Below, in pieces: positions 37,001 to 49,841 of a DNA stretch of 64,000 bases (position 1 is the stretch's first letter; every line of letters begins with the position of its first letter). Under the pieces are notes generated by a model. The model ran no database searches, was not told the DNA's origin, and saw nothing but the letters and a program-made list of their open reading frames with translations. The position numbers and the translations under genes were made by a program. This DNA comes from Ridgeia piscesae. Its lineage: Eukaryota > Annelida > Polychaeta > Sabellida > Siboglinidae. The stretch lies in the NCBI GenBank assembly GCA_025642075.2, contig JAODUO010000124.1, positions 347,501 to 411,500 on the forward strand, in the 5' to 3' direction.

Positions 37001-39066
37001 ACCACATCAGCTACTTCATGAGTGGCGGCAACACAGCGACAGCGAGGCATTGCTGATACGGGGCCAAAATAGAAGACGGAGCTTTAGCAAAATAGCCTTA
37101 TTTTGTATGGAAATAAGGCAAAAAAGGGAAAACATTTGCGTTGACCCTGTCTCAATGATATTTAAAATATGCTTCAATCAGACCTGCCACATTTTTGGGA
37201 TGGCAATACGCATTTTTTACCTAACATTCTGTAAGAATCCTTATCAATCCGTACCACTAATCAGATCTTCAGGTTAACTGGCCTAAGTTATTAAAGCCTG
37301 TTCAAAACGTTTTTCCAAATTGTGTTCGACGTTTTGTCGATTTGTATGTGTTTGGAATGTCATTTTGCATCACTTGTGCTAAAAAGAAGTCGGATATAAT
37401 TTTTTTAATTGTGTTAGATCAATTTAATATCGTCGAGTCAACATAAGTAAGCCGATGTCACAAAGCCCGAGCAGTTAGCAACAATGTTCACAATTTTGAA
37501 AAGCATTGCGCGTCTTTTGGATGATAATTTAAATAATATTTTATGGGGCTAAAGGGCTAAACACCTGGAATTACATTCATGAATGTACTTGGTATACGAC
37601 GAATTCATTCAGTACACGAGCATACTCGGTACAGTATAATATTATGTATGATGCACAGTAGAAGATGTATCTTACGCGAAACAAGTTATCAAACTACCAC
37701 CCTTGCAATAAGCCGAATACACAGCCTCACAGGCGCTACCATTATTGTCTGATAGACTTCTCCACATGCTACTTATTTTGCCACTATTTATTTCGGTTAT
37801 GTACATGTACACACATTATTGAAAGCAAGAAATAGTGCTGCCAGGGTAATCACTTCACCTATCCCGTAGTATAGTGGACCGTTGGGGCGCCATAGATGAC
37901 CTGTCATTAAAAAACACTGTTGCAACTTGATTGCTGCCACCACGTTCATTGTGCTAACCGCACTGTTATTAAAACAAAATCAAATTGTGTCTACACAAAA
38001 GCATTCTAGACGTTGAATACACGGATATAGCTTGCACAATGCCAGTAAATAGCACATAGGATGATAAGTTCTGCCATGTGCACATTTCGGTACAATTCGG
38101 TTACATTATAGCTGAGAATTACGTGATGGTCGATAGAGTTGGCCCTCGTAAATAATTTAGACGTTCCAATTCTTCTGTGGTTCACCAATTTTAATTTGTA
38201 CTAATAAAATTTACTTATTCGGATAACTGCAGTTGCTGCATATAATTGCATAGAGTCACGTCCTGTATTCATTCACGTAGTCACATTCGCGGCATGTTTA
38301 ATTAGTATCATCTGTGTTTAGTGTTTCCATTGCATGATGTATGTAATAAGCAGTTGCTAGAAGCCTCTTTTTTTAAGTGGAAACTGAAGAAACAGTCATT
38401 ATAGCATCGGGTTTAAGGAACACATATGAATAGATGTCGCTTACATAATATAAAAGGAAGCAAACATCGTCGTATTGGAAAGGTTTAATTTGTGTCGCGT
38501 GCAGTTCAGGTTTAAAACAAGGTTCTCGCTCTGGCACAGACACATTTGTAACACGGGATTTTGGTGTCGTCGTTACATTGATGTTATATATGTTAAACAT
38601 AGCCTATTTCTATAAAATTATTAATTTTAGTCTCATTTACACACATGCTGCGTAATATTCGAATACTTCATTCTTCTTCAAATCAGCCGCTCACACTATT
38701 TTATTTCTGCTAGAATCAGTACATGATTTGACATGTTGACATATAAGTGAGCTGTTCTACGGGGGAGTTCCTCTGGGAATAATGGCCTACGGATACGTAA
38801 TGTGATACTTAATCACCGCCATAATTTGGACGGCTAAACCATGCATACTACGATGTTTTGCTGATGTGTTTCTTCGATGAAACCTTAGCCATCCTTGGTA
38901 TTAGGCTAATGTTTAGGAACATTTTGGTTTCGCTTAAATATCACAATTAATATATATACCTCGTTTTCGAGTGCGATACTTACATGGCCTATACTGACCT
39001 CATTTCAGGGATTGGATATACAACGTGTGCGACACACTCATGATGTACTTCTACAGCAACACATCG
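34077..39066. other. Long stretch without recognised genes
   Basis: Five kilobases of AT-rich sequence. Short frames on both strands (for example near 34442-34726, 35621-35851 and 36903-37277) show no recognisable domain, signal peptide with splice context, or codon bias. No RNA gene was found. The part around 34440-34860 is rich in short GTCCC and AGGTAA motifs that look like a decayed local repeat. Confidence 0.45.
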
Positions 39067-39160
<94 letters not shown>

Positions 39161-39162
39161 TA
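39067..39162. repeat. (TA)n microsatellite
   Basis: About 95 bp of TA with short interruptions. It directly precedes the first copy of a ~0.5 kb direct duplication. Confidence 0.95.
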
Positions 39163-39184
39163 TGGGTTTGAGGGTAAAATGCGA

Positions 39185-39660
39185 TAAACGCCATGTCAAA
39201 AATGTCGCCCAAATGTGTAGCAATGTTTCGTTCAAAGTCACGCCGACGTAGTGAAATATACTTTTTCCCCAAAAACGCGACATAGCCCCTTCAATTTCAA
39301 TGCATAAGAAAGTGTGTGTTTCCAAAACGCGATAACTGCCGTGTGTCTTTTCCCAAAACGCAATGTCTTCTAATTATTCAATCAGAAACCGCTTGTTGTA
39401 TTGGCGGCATCTAGCGAACTCAACGGTTGATAACCTGCAATATCCCATCCTCAAAAAGTAGTAAGCATAATTCGGATGAAATATAGATGTAGACTAATTA
39501 ACTACTGTCGCCTGTGTGACAATAGCAAGATACACCACATCCACTGCAACATCAGCATCGCTCAGTGTCCGCGTAACGCGGTCCAGAAATGTTTTGCCGC
39601 CAAAGCGATTGGCTGGATCACATGGTTTTGGAAAACGGCGTCTTTCTAATTTGTGTTTAC
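39185..39660 (+). repeat. Direct duplication, copy 1
   Basis: It contains GCCCAAATGTGTAGCAATGT, CAAAGTCACGCCGACGTAGT, CGCTTGTTGTATTGGCGGCA, TCTAGCGAACTCAACG and CAAAGCGATTGGCTGGATCA, all repeated in the same order at 40325-40850. No continuous open frame is shared by both copies. Confidence 0.85.
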
Positions 39661-40324
39661 TATTTACATTGATTATCGACCAATGGATGCCTTCAGAAGA
39701 TATTCGGCAGGAACAGTATGTTACATTGCATTTGGCCGATGATTTAAACTTTTTAGTGAACTTTGTGTTGCGTAGCGTGTAAATAAACGCAACCAACTAC
39801 CACATAAATTGTTCACGCGATCGTTGCTTTCACCTGTTAGCAGCCAACGGCTCTGCTACCGAACTGAGAGGCATGTAGGTCAATGAATCTTTTGTCGTAC
39901 ACTCAGAGTTAAATAGTACACATTTAATATCACTAAAACGACAGCATCGTATTTTTACAATGGTATAATTATTCAAATGGGTCATTTCAATTTGGTGACC
40001 TATCGTTCGTGATTTAGTGAAAATGCGCGCCGAAAATGACATGTCAGCGGCGCACGACATTCAGCAAATCGAAAATCCGCTTTTGTAAAGAGTTCTAGTC
40101 AATTAGAAAATGTTTTGGTTTGTCCTGCAGATGTAGCAACAAATCGATCACACAAGAGGAAAGAAAGTTTAACGAATGTAGGGCCTAAACCGTGTTGCCT
40201 CACTCATGTTATCGCCAGAAATATAATATCATTTATAAGTATGGAAATTACGTTTCGTTCGACGATGTCGTATTGTTGTTCTAACAATATTTATATTAAT
40301 GTCCCGCGTGTGCTGCGAGCACGC

Positions 40325-40850
40325 AAAAATATCGCCCAAATGTGTAGCAATGTTTAGTTCAAAGTCACGCCGACGTAGTGAAATATACTTTTTTCCCCCA
40401 AAAAGCGATATAACCCCTTACATTCCAATGGATAAGAGTGTATGTCTTTCCCCAAAACGCAATATATCCTACTTATTCAATCAGGAACCGCTTGTTGTAT
40501 TGGCGGCATCTAGCGAACTCAACGATTGATCATTTGCAATATCCCATCCTCAAAACATAGTAAACATAATTCGGATGAAATATCCATGTAGTCAAATTAA
40601 CCACTGTCGCCTTTGTGTCAATAGCAAGATACACAACATCCGCTGCAACTTTCAAAATGCGACCACAAATGGAATATGCTAAGCCTAGGCTGGTATGCGG
40701 GGTATGTCAATATCCGCTAGATGGCAGTGTCGCTCAGTGTGCGTAACGCGGTCCAGAAAGTGCGCAATTTTTGCCGCCAAAGCGATTGGCTGGATCACAT
40801 GGCCTCTGAAAACGGCGTCTTACTCGTGATGCATACTAATTTTGTTTACT
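40325..40850 (+). repeat. Direct duplication, copy 2 (with ~90 bp extra)
   Basis: Collinear with 39185-39660 at ~1.13 kb offset. Copy 2 carries ~90 bp absent from copy 1 (about 40651-40735), including a CCGCTAGATGGCAGTGTCGC segment. Since copy 1 joins directly at the flanks, copy 1 probably lost it by a deletion between short CGCTCAGTG-like repeats. Confidence 0.8.
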
Positions 40851-41039
40851 GTTGTTTATGCGTCGCGGCGCGATGCTATTGAAATTTCATTGACATTTGC
40901 AACGTATGCGCAATCGATATAGTAATCTGTGCCATCCTCATTTATGACTATGAGTTAAATGTTAGAAAGTTATGACTAACGTATTTGTTGCAACGGTGTT
41001 ATGTAGTAATAAATAATTTTAGGAAAATAAGTTACGAAA

Positions 41040-43292
41040 TTGCGATACAGTGACATAAAATGGTCTTTTGCGAGACATGGCTGAACTCTACCCATCCAGA
41101 CGATGACATCATTCTGGACGGGTTTACTGTGCACCGTTCAAACAGAAGCAAATAATCGGGCAAGACGAGAGGAGGGGGTTTGTCATTTACATAAATAATC
41201 GGTGGTGTTCCAACGTTAAAATACACACCACACTCTGTTGACCGAAATTGGAATTGTTGACGCTGTCTGTTTGCCCGTTCTATTTACCGCGGGAATTTAG
41301 CAACATTGTATTATGTTGTGTTTATGTTCCACGCAGTGCAGACGCACTCACCGCAGCCGATACAATAGCTTCTTACACCCAGTCAATGCTGTTACGCTAC
41401 CTGGACGCTCCTGTGTTTGTTATGGGCGACTTTAACAGCTGCACGTTGGATACTGCGTTGCCGTCATTTCATCAATATGTTTATGTGCCAACAAGGAACA
41501 ACAAGACAATATATTTATGCTATGGGAATATTCCCAGTGCTTACTCCGCTCGTGCTCACCCTCCCCTCGGTCGTGCCGATCACAATGTCATCAACCTCGT
41601 ATCGACAATTGTCGAAGAGAGTCAAGCCGACCAAGGTCAAGGTTCGACAATGGACTCAGGATGCCACCATGCAGCTCCAGGGATCTCTGGCTTGCACAGA
41701 TTGGGGTGTGTTTGCACCTGATTCCGTGAACTTAAATGAACATGCTTCTATAATTACGGACTACATTACCTTTTGCATGGACTCTACCATTCCAATGAAA
41801 ACTGTGACTGTTTATCCTAATTAAAAGCCTTGGATAACGTCTGATATAAAAAACACGCTTAAAAAAACAAATCGCATACCGCTCTAAGGACATACACACA
41901 ATGAAAAACGAACACAGACAGCTACATACAGAAATCTCGCTAGCAAAACAAAGGTATCGTGAAAAGGTTGAAAATGAGTTTAGTTGCATGAACACAGGCC
42001 TTTGCGCATTTGAAAAAGATGTCAGGTCGTTTGGACAGATTATCTGTCCCTTCAACTACTGATCCATTGAAATTTGCTTCAGACTTAAATTTGTTTTATA
42101 ACAGATTTGATAGCCATGATTTTTCTATTGAGTGTGAGTCGCTCCTAGCTGCTGGCCCTTTACCCGTACCAGGTGATATTGACATTTCTACCGTGGATGT
42201 CACAAATCAATTCAACAAGTGTAAGGCTAATAAAGCTCCTGGTCCAGATAACATTCCAGGCCGCTTTCTTAAAGAGTGTGCAATTGAGTTAGGTCCGGTA
42301 TTTCAGCCACTGTTTAAACAGTCTGTGGATATAGGTGATTCCAACCATCTGGAAAACGTCTATAGTGGTACCCGTCCCTAAAATGTCATCATCGTCAGAG
42401 TTAAACCACTTCAGACCTGGCTGTGGCCCTAACGTCCATCGTCATGAAATATTTTCTGATGATACAGCCATGCTCGCTCTTTTGAATGTTTTACCCAGTC
42501 ATATCTTTCTTCAGTGGTACGTTTCTTTAGTTGGTGCAGTAACAATTTTCTGCATCTGAATGTTTCCAAAACGAGAGAAATGTGCATCGACTTCCGTCGT
42601 AATAGAACTGTCATTAGTCCTATTGTCATCAACGGTGAACCTGTGGAACAGGTTGATTCATTCAAATACCTCGGTATTATATTATATGAAAAATTGTCAT
42701 TTACAGAGCATGTTACAGCCGTGCAAAAGAAGTCTCACCAGCGACTGCACGTTCTTCGAAAGTTACGAGCTTTCTACGTTGATCCACTACTTCTTCTACG
42801 CCTTTACCGTAGCATAATTAAGCCTCTCTTAACCTACTGCAGCATTTGTTACTACCCTGCTCTTTCTGTGAAAAACCGTAACAGGCTTCTGAAAATCTCA
42901 CATGTTTCTGCCAAGATCATTGGTTTACCTACACCAAAGCTCTCCGAAATAATCGACCATGCAATTTTGAAGAAAGCTCGTGCTGTCGCTACTAAGTCTG
43001 ATCACCCGCTCTCTACGTTCTTCCATGTACTTCCGTCTCAAAGGAGATACAGTTGAATAAAATGTAAAACATCTCGCCATAGCAGGAGTTTTGTGTATGT
43101 GGCCATTAGAATGTTGAATGGTAAATGAGTCATATTTATGTCACCCGGTTGAATTGGTCTTGTAGTGGATACATCTGGAAATTCATTTGCATTTTGTTGT
43201 GACCATCCCATATATTTTATATGTGATCATGAGTTGTAAAATGTATGTCCTTTTTAAGGACAATAAAGTGATTTGATTGATTTGATTGATTT
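41040..43292 (+). mobile_element. L2-like LINE, 5'-truncated and internally deleted
   Basis: The element starts inside the endonuclease domain and ends in a TTTGATTGATTTGATTGATT tail after an AATAAAG. The coding order is endonuclease, N-terminal RT, a gap, then RT thumb and C-terminal region. Clade assignment (L2-like) rests on the DFRR, VDSFKYLG and LPSQRRY motifs and is tentative; a related Rex or CR1-group clade is possible. Confidence 0.75.
41050..43120 (+). pseudogene. L2-like ORF2 remnant
   Basis: Endonuclease signatures: CETWLNSTHPDDDI (about 41070), MGDFNSC (about 41420) and a GRADHN block (about 41572). RT N-terminal motif ANKAPGPDNIPGRFLKE lies near 42226. VALTSIVMKYF (about 42422) runs directly into SDDTAML (about 42457). 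The palm segment with the first catalytic Asp and the GxPQG motif is therefore missing, ~130 residues by family comparison. The later part (FLHLNVSKTREMCIDFRR onward, about 42547) is open to about 43056. Frameshifts occur near 41230, 41600, 41820 and 42340. It cannot be active. Confidence 0.8.
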
Positions 43293-46200
43293 ACAGCTGT
43301 ATCTATTTGATGTCAGGATGATATGACTGTGCATGCTTCTTCCTTTGCAATCATCACGGGAATACGTTCCTAATACTAATATGAACTACCCTCGTTATCA
43401 GTTGTTCAATTTTTAATAAATTGTGTAAATAAAACTTAATATATGTATATTATTAATGTGTCTGTAACATTATGTTTATTATTGAAATTACGAATAGTTA
43501 ATATTTTCACTGTAACTTGCCTCACCTTTTATATGAATCAATCTCCTGATGTGATTTGTATTTGATGTCACAGATATTAAGTAATTTTGGTGGTGAAGTA
43601 TAAAGATAAGTACGTTATCAATAAGTTTTTTTTAAATGTAGATATTTTCTGCTTGTGTTCTGGAGAACATTGTTGGCAATGACATGGATAATGTGTAATA
43701 CTAATCCATCAGTTTTTAATATTACATTTGTTAAGTCCCACTCCCTGTTTAACTGATGTAAAATGTTGTAATTGTAACTCGTTCTGTGTACGTGTCATTG
43801 TACATCAAATCACATTTGATTTCGCAACAGCATTACATTATACATATACCCAAAAAAATGTTTAAAAAAATAAGTACTGCTATGTGGTGGTCACAAGAAG
43901 TATTGACTGACATGTTTTGAAAATTATGTAATTGTCATGAGTCAAGCATCATTGAACAATATTGGGTAAACTTAAACACAAATACTTTGAATTGTAGATA
44001 TAGCTACTGGGGTGTTTCCATTCTTCAACAACTGACAGCGCTTTGATATCAGCAGAAATGGCTTTTGCGGCTACATTTTTACTTCCATCACACCATTGCG
44101 CAACTGGAAGTTATGTGCAGTGAAAATATGCTCACACGATGAAAGAGTTATTAATATAATTATAGACATTATTCCTGGGTGTCCTGGCATGGGTCCTCTG
44201 ATCATGGCAGAAGTGACTGCTGTCTTGGCAAAACCCAGAGCATAAGTTATGAACTTTATGTCGTGAAGTTATGAACTTTACTTCAGTGCATGTTGCACAG
44301 GCATTTGCATATTACTTATCATGAAATTATGAACATTTACATAATGCAAAATAACTTTCCTTGTCTTTCGGACATTCACATTTGTAAAAGTTTGAATGGT
44401 ACTGCACTGTTTATGTTATACTAAATTGCCTTGATGTTTTTCCAATGATGTCATGTTTGGTCAGACTTTACACACAATTATTGGGTTACGCCATCCACAC
44501 CATGACTTGATTGACTTACAAAATGTATTATAGTTTATTTATACTTTGAACTCATTTCGAATTCAGTAACAAATTAGGGGAGAAAACCAAAAGGCACAAC
44601 TGTGTCAGTACCTATATATTATGCACGTAATTATTTGCTTTACATGCCATGTTGATTTACATGCCAATATGGCATCTGCCCATATATGGCAGACCTGCCA
44701 CATCCGATACGGATTTTGACTTTTTAAGTGATACGGCCGTACTCCATTTTGATACGGATTTTAGCTACACTGATGGAGAAATTATTGTCAACCACATGAT
44801 GTCCTTCTATGTGTCACAAAACTTTACAGTATAATGGAATGATCGTTTGTTGTTAGTGACTAAGTAAATCGATGCGAAACGAACGAACTATAAGCCACCA
44901 ATTAGTTTATTTTAGCGTGCAAAGGATGGCGCTTTCGTAAATTTTAGTTCTGAAAACTGCGGCAAGTGGCGCAACGGATGGGAATGGTGGAATCTGCTTA
45001 GCTAGCGTTGCCGATCGCTAATTGCGTTATCGGCGAAACAGTTTGCTATTTGGCGAACATAAATAAAACTCTTCGCAAAATTGGCGAAATGGTATTTTAG
45101 TTGTTATTAGGAACGTTATCAACAGTACATTGTTTCCTGCCCGCCTCAGTTGAAATTGTCTAAACGATCGGACATCAAACCGACACAATGCCATTGTCAA
45201 TGAGCTAAAACCTAAATAACCAATCTATGACGAAGTGCCCTGCGCGGTGAGAAATAGGTCGCTAATCCCTTCAGTTATCCACGTTCACAGAAAATAGCAG
45301 GACTTAATTCGATCAAGTGTTGTGTTGCGTGGACAATGGAGATCAGTTTGACGTATTGTTGACACTATTTATAAGTACGAGTACAACGCTGTACCTGTCA
45401 TATTCCCTATTATCGCTCAGTATAGGTGAAGACACATGGCGTTAATTGATGTGTCATCTGGTAAATAGTCAACCCAATGCCAACATAGGTTTGATCTAAT
45501 TCATGTATATATTTGACAAGACTCGCCAGCAGAACAAATTACAGATTGAAAGATGCATGTCACAAACATATTAATTTTATTAATTAAAACCTGCATCACC
45601 CAGGCTGTGATTATAGTCGATCTAGACTACAGCGTAGGCTAAATAAAAACATTGGGAGAATTATTCTATTCAATTAATCAGTTACTAAGCAGACAAATAA
45701 CATTTTAAAATAGATAATGATAACTGTCATGTAATGTCTGAATCATTGCAGAGCAACAAGAGTAGAATAGATTGTTCTGATTTATTTGGCCTTGTTATAA
45801 ACGTTTCTCTTTACATTTTTGCTACGTTGTTAATTTAATTTGTATTAATTACATTAATAGTAGGTGTTATTTAGCCTTTAATAACTGAAATATGTCCCAT
45901 TAATTATTTTTGCGTGTTTGCAAAATTCTCAATACTTGTTCAGCATTTATTTCATGGTTAAACAATGTTTCTATTACATTATATTGGGTATATTATTATT
46001 ATTATATAACTTTATGTTGTATTAATATGTTGTTATGGTAAGCGCGACAAAACGTTGTATACGAGTTATCTGATACAGACTGATACGGATTCTTACAGAA
46101 TTTTATGTCAGAAATACAGACTGCCATCTAAAAATGTGCCAGGTCTGATACAGGGTAGCTGTGATGTCGTCACTGATCGCTTAGTACCTCTACACAGAGG

Positions 46201-46766
46201 AGAGCGTAACGTTGACAAACTCGGTTTAGGTTTTGATTTTTGCGAAAGGGAAGCCTAAATAGGGCAGCTGCATCGCCAAGGTGGCTACCGAACATTGCCC
46301 TTGCATCAGTAATAGTAGAAAGCGACCACCCTGCCTTCATCGCCTGAGGCCAGGTTCGTGTCTAGCGGCTCCCAGTACGATCTTACACATACCACCGCTG
46401 CCGCTCGCCCATCGCCACAAGACTTGGAAAAGATAAAAGGGAAGAGTAGGCGTCACGAATTATGGGCAAATTATATATATATATATATGCCGTGACTCCA
46501 CACTCCCCTGTCGGTCTAACCACTATAGCCCCAAGGTTTGCAAAGCATAATGTTTCGGCGACGACTGCACTACAGGTAGTACCAGACAACTGGATTGAGT
46601 TATTTGTCTGACCGCTTTGTGTCGGTTTACTCCGTAGCCTATTACTTCTCCCAAATATACCAACAAGGCACACATCAGAATGACCTCCTAGCTGAGCTGC
46701 CTTCCCATGCTGACGAACCCTAGCGGCTCGAAGAGTCTGATTTGAAGGCGCCGTGTATCCTAGGTT

Positions 46767-46767
<1 letters not shown>
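43293..46767. other. No recognised gene
   Basis: AT-rich intergenic sequence. Frames near 44649, 46055 and 46383 show no recognised domain. A short (TA)n occurs at about 46471. No structural RNA was recognised. Confidence 0.45.
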
Positions 46768-46841
<74 letters not shown>

Positions 46842-47010
46842 CCCCCTCTCTCTCTCCCTCTCTCTCTCGCCCTCCCTCCCCCTCTTTCTCTTTCCCTCTC
46901 TCTCCCCCTCTCTCTCTCTCTCTCCCTCTCTCTCTCCCTCCTTCTTCTTCTCTCGCCCTCCCTCCCTCTCCCTCCCTCCATCCCTCCCCTCTCTCTCTCT
47001 CTCTCTCTCT
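46768..47010. repeat. (CT)n and CCCTCTCT low-complexity tract
   Basis: About 70 bp of pure CT followed by ~170 bp of imperfect C/T sequence. Ser/Leu/Pro-rich plus-strand and Arg/Glu-rich minus-strand frames over it are artefacts of composition. Confidence 0.95.
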
Positions 47011-47680
47011 GTAACAAACCTTGCCTTAAACTCCCCCTCGCTCCGAGAGCTATGTCTATAAAGACCCTTTTATATATCGCTGCGGCTGCGATGGAATGGT
47101 TAAACTAGAGCTAACACATCGAAGCTGGGGCTTTTCAACATATAGCGCCCTCACACGGATGGGATCAAAACAAAACAGATTAAACGACGAGATGTCCGAA
47201 ATTGAACGAGATCAGAACGCGTTTGGGCCCATCGGAAGGATGCCCCAGCTCGTATCTAATACATCTGGATAAACTTACCGATGGCAACGCGCCATTACGT
47301 CATTATGACGTACAACTATGCGGAGTTAGCCAATCGCGCATTTCGTGACATAATTCTCGTCGTAAGAAAGCGATCGGAGACTATTCAAACGAATGCTACA
47401 TTAATCAAGTATTTTGTACGTAAACTGCCACACTCTGTCGACAGCTAATAGGGTAAGTCGTTTATCTCTATTAGAGAAGAACCCTCTGTAAACGTGGTTA
47501 CGACCTTGTTACGACAGGATAAGATGTCGTGACAACACTGATCTGAATGCGTATAGAATAAACTCTTTGTTTTAGTTGTGATTAAATCCATGGATTTGAT
47601 ATAAAGTACGTATTTAGTCTGGGCGCTTGCAACTAAGTTATTTGTATCAAATTAAATACATGCACATATGTTTTCACAGG
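47011..47680. other. No recognised feature
   Basis: Moderately GC-rich unique-looking sequence without supported exons. It borders the TIR element. Confidence 0.35.
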
Positions 47681-48632
47681 TAGGGGAAGGGCGGGTAAAG
47701 GGGGCCCCTCGGCCAAAGTGGGCGTATGCAATGCAGTCAAAACAACGGTAGTAGTATTTACAGACCCTTCAGGGGACACAATTTAACGTCGTATTTATTT
47801 CTTTGGCGCGGATGCAAAACGGTGAGTAACAAATTTGTGTTTTAGGTACTTTTCTAAACATAATTGATGTGCCTTACAAACATCACCTTTTCATAAATTG
47901 TCAGGGTACATAACCGTAAATGTGGTTCATGGAGCAATAGGCCATAGTTAGTTAAATGAGCAATTTCAGTTTGAAGTGAACAAACGCATTAATCTCAAAA
48001 TAGCGTCCGACCGATAATCTATGGCGGAGGCCAAACTGGACCCCATGGGGTTACAGTGCGACAAGCTACAGAGGGACGACCTGGATCACTACTGGCAGTC
48101 CCTAACAAGAAAGACTTCGAGGCCACGGCAAAACTGGTAACGTACCTACAACCAACCGGTTCAAAGAAGCGAGGGCACACAAGCTGATAACATGTCAAAA
48201 AGACATACACGGAAGACAGTGACACTTCGCTTTGTCTGTGTTGTTCGGATTTGTGTATTCAAACAGCAAAAAATGCGAAAGCTAGATATATTGCGGGGAA
48301 TGTGGCTGCTGGACACACCATGCATGAGTCGGGTATGAGCGTGGCGGGATTATGTGCGAGATTTGCGTCAACGATAAAGTGGCATTGCATGGCGTTGTGA
48401 GGGAGCCCACTTTAGCCTCCACCTTTGACAAAATAATAAAATGGGTGTCTTTTTAAAACTCGCCTAACGTATTATATTTATTAAGCTATGGTATCTAGAC
48501 TGTGCATGTATTTAGGCAATATGCATATACATAGCTAGGTATTGTAGCAAATGTGTACCATTTGTGTACGTAAATGTCAAATGAAGGTCGATTGGCCCTT
48601 AAGTGGCCCACTTTACCCGCTCTTCCCCTATG
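47681..48632 (+). mobile_element. DNA-transposon remnant with TIRs and possible TA target site
   Basis: The left end AGGGGAAGGGCGGGTAAAG and right end CTTTACCCGCTCTTCCCCT are near-perfect inverted repeats, extending into GGGCC/GGCCC. Both ends abut TA, compatible with a TA target duplication as in Tc1/mariner/pogo-type elements. Inside, around 48200-48420, one frame holds CLCC and a second holds YCGECGCWTHH followed by IMCEICV. That is the cysteine/histidine pattern of a PHD-like zinc finger, as known at the C-terminus of some pogo-like transposases. The frame is broken, and most of the transposase is gone. Confidence 0.6.
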
Positions 48633-48834
48633 TTTATAACAAACGCAGAACACGCGATTGTAATACACCATGTTGGTGGCATGCTAAGCATGAGTTCGAA
48701 TAGGCTCCATCTTGTTATTACGACGGTTTTGCATTTGGCGCGGTAATTCAGTGTTCCAAAGGGACCTCATATAGCTTTGTTGACTGTACTACTGACAATA
48801 TAATTGTATATTGGTAGTACATTGTCGTCACATC

Positions 48835-48837
<3 letters not shown>

Positions 48838-48880
<43 letters not shown>
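48838..48880. repeat. (TA)n microsatellite
   Basis: About 43 bp of pure TA. The next 680 bp up to gene 2 hold no other recognised feature. Confidence 0.9.
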
Positions 48881-48882
<2 letters not shown>

Positions 48883-49573
48883 CACATTCCGGTCCCCTCG
48901 GCAATACAATTAGTTCGCAATAAAGTCACCGTAAGATAATGATGCTAATAATAATAAATAGTATTATATAGTTAGTCGGAAGGTATTGCTAATATACAAG
49001 TGCAAACCATTATTCTTGCTATTACAGTCACCTCACATTTCGGGTCACCTGCCCAATCTTGACGATGACGTAAAAAGCGAGACTATATGAAAAAGTATAT
49101 AAATGTACACTGATAGCGCTAAGCAAATCACCATATCCAATAGTCATGCCTGCTTAGAGATAAAGTTCACAGTTGATATAAAGACATTCTCAATAAACGC
49201 CACCAATGTAAAAAAAATATCTTTACTATCTGACAGTAACATTAGTGTTAAAGGACGCCATCTTTAAAAACTGCGAATATGAATGTCGGTTATGGTCAAA
49301 TATAAAATGATTAAAATCAGTACACGCGGATATGTATAATATTCAACATACAATTATGGTGTGAAGCATTTCTTGAGATAAGCGAAAAAATAATTATGTA
49401 TTTTGGGTGGCGGCTATTGTTATTATGCTTCTACATTCAGGCTGGTTCCATCAAACTTCTGAAACGATGCTGTATCAAGGTAAAATGTGCCCAATTATAT
49501 GTTTTGTCCAGATGTGAAAATGTGTGGCCTTTGTTGACATCAACATGACTTATTAGTCTTTTTTAGTGCGACG

Positions 49574-49841
49574 ATGCTGTTGCTAGTGGCAATCGTACTA
49601 CAGTCGTGTTTGCTAAATGACATCGCTACGGCGGCGAGGGCAGAATTTTTTGACCTCGCCCTCAAGATGCCGACGCGACAGATTACTACAGCAGGCCGTC
49701 GTAACTCATTGAATCCAGTGAGTTCGCACCCGTCCTGCTCGCAGACAACAAAGGTCCAGAAAGCGTGGTGGCAAGTGGACATCGGACAAAACTACCATAT
49801 TATCGCCGTGGCCTTAACCAACGACAGGGGGAAGAGCACAG
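49574..49841 (+). CDS. Gene 2, exon A: signal peptide and first half of FTP lectin domain
   Basis: ATG at 49574 follows an acceptor-like CTTTTTTAG ending at 49566, so a 5'-UTR exon probably lies upstream. Residues 1 to about 23 (MLLLVAIVLQSCLLNDIATAARA) form the signal peptide. The F-type lectin (FTP; eel-fucolectin, F5/8C-like) fold starts at FDLALKMPTRQ and includes the family hallmark KAWWQVDIGQNYHIIAVALT. In the fucose-binding motif of this family a His sits in a C-x-H context. Here the aligned CSQT has Gln, although a His lies just before the Cys (SHPSC), and the Arg after ALTN is displaced by one residue. Sugar binding may be altered or lost. The exon ends at ACAG|GTGAGT, phase 1. Confidence 0.85.

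Noticed and set aside
46742..47061. Ser/Leu/Pro-rich or Arg/Glu-rich proteins
   Set aside because: Translation of a CT-rich low-complexity tract.
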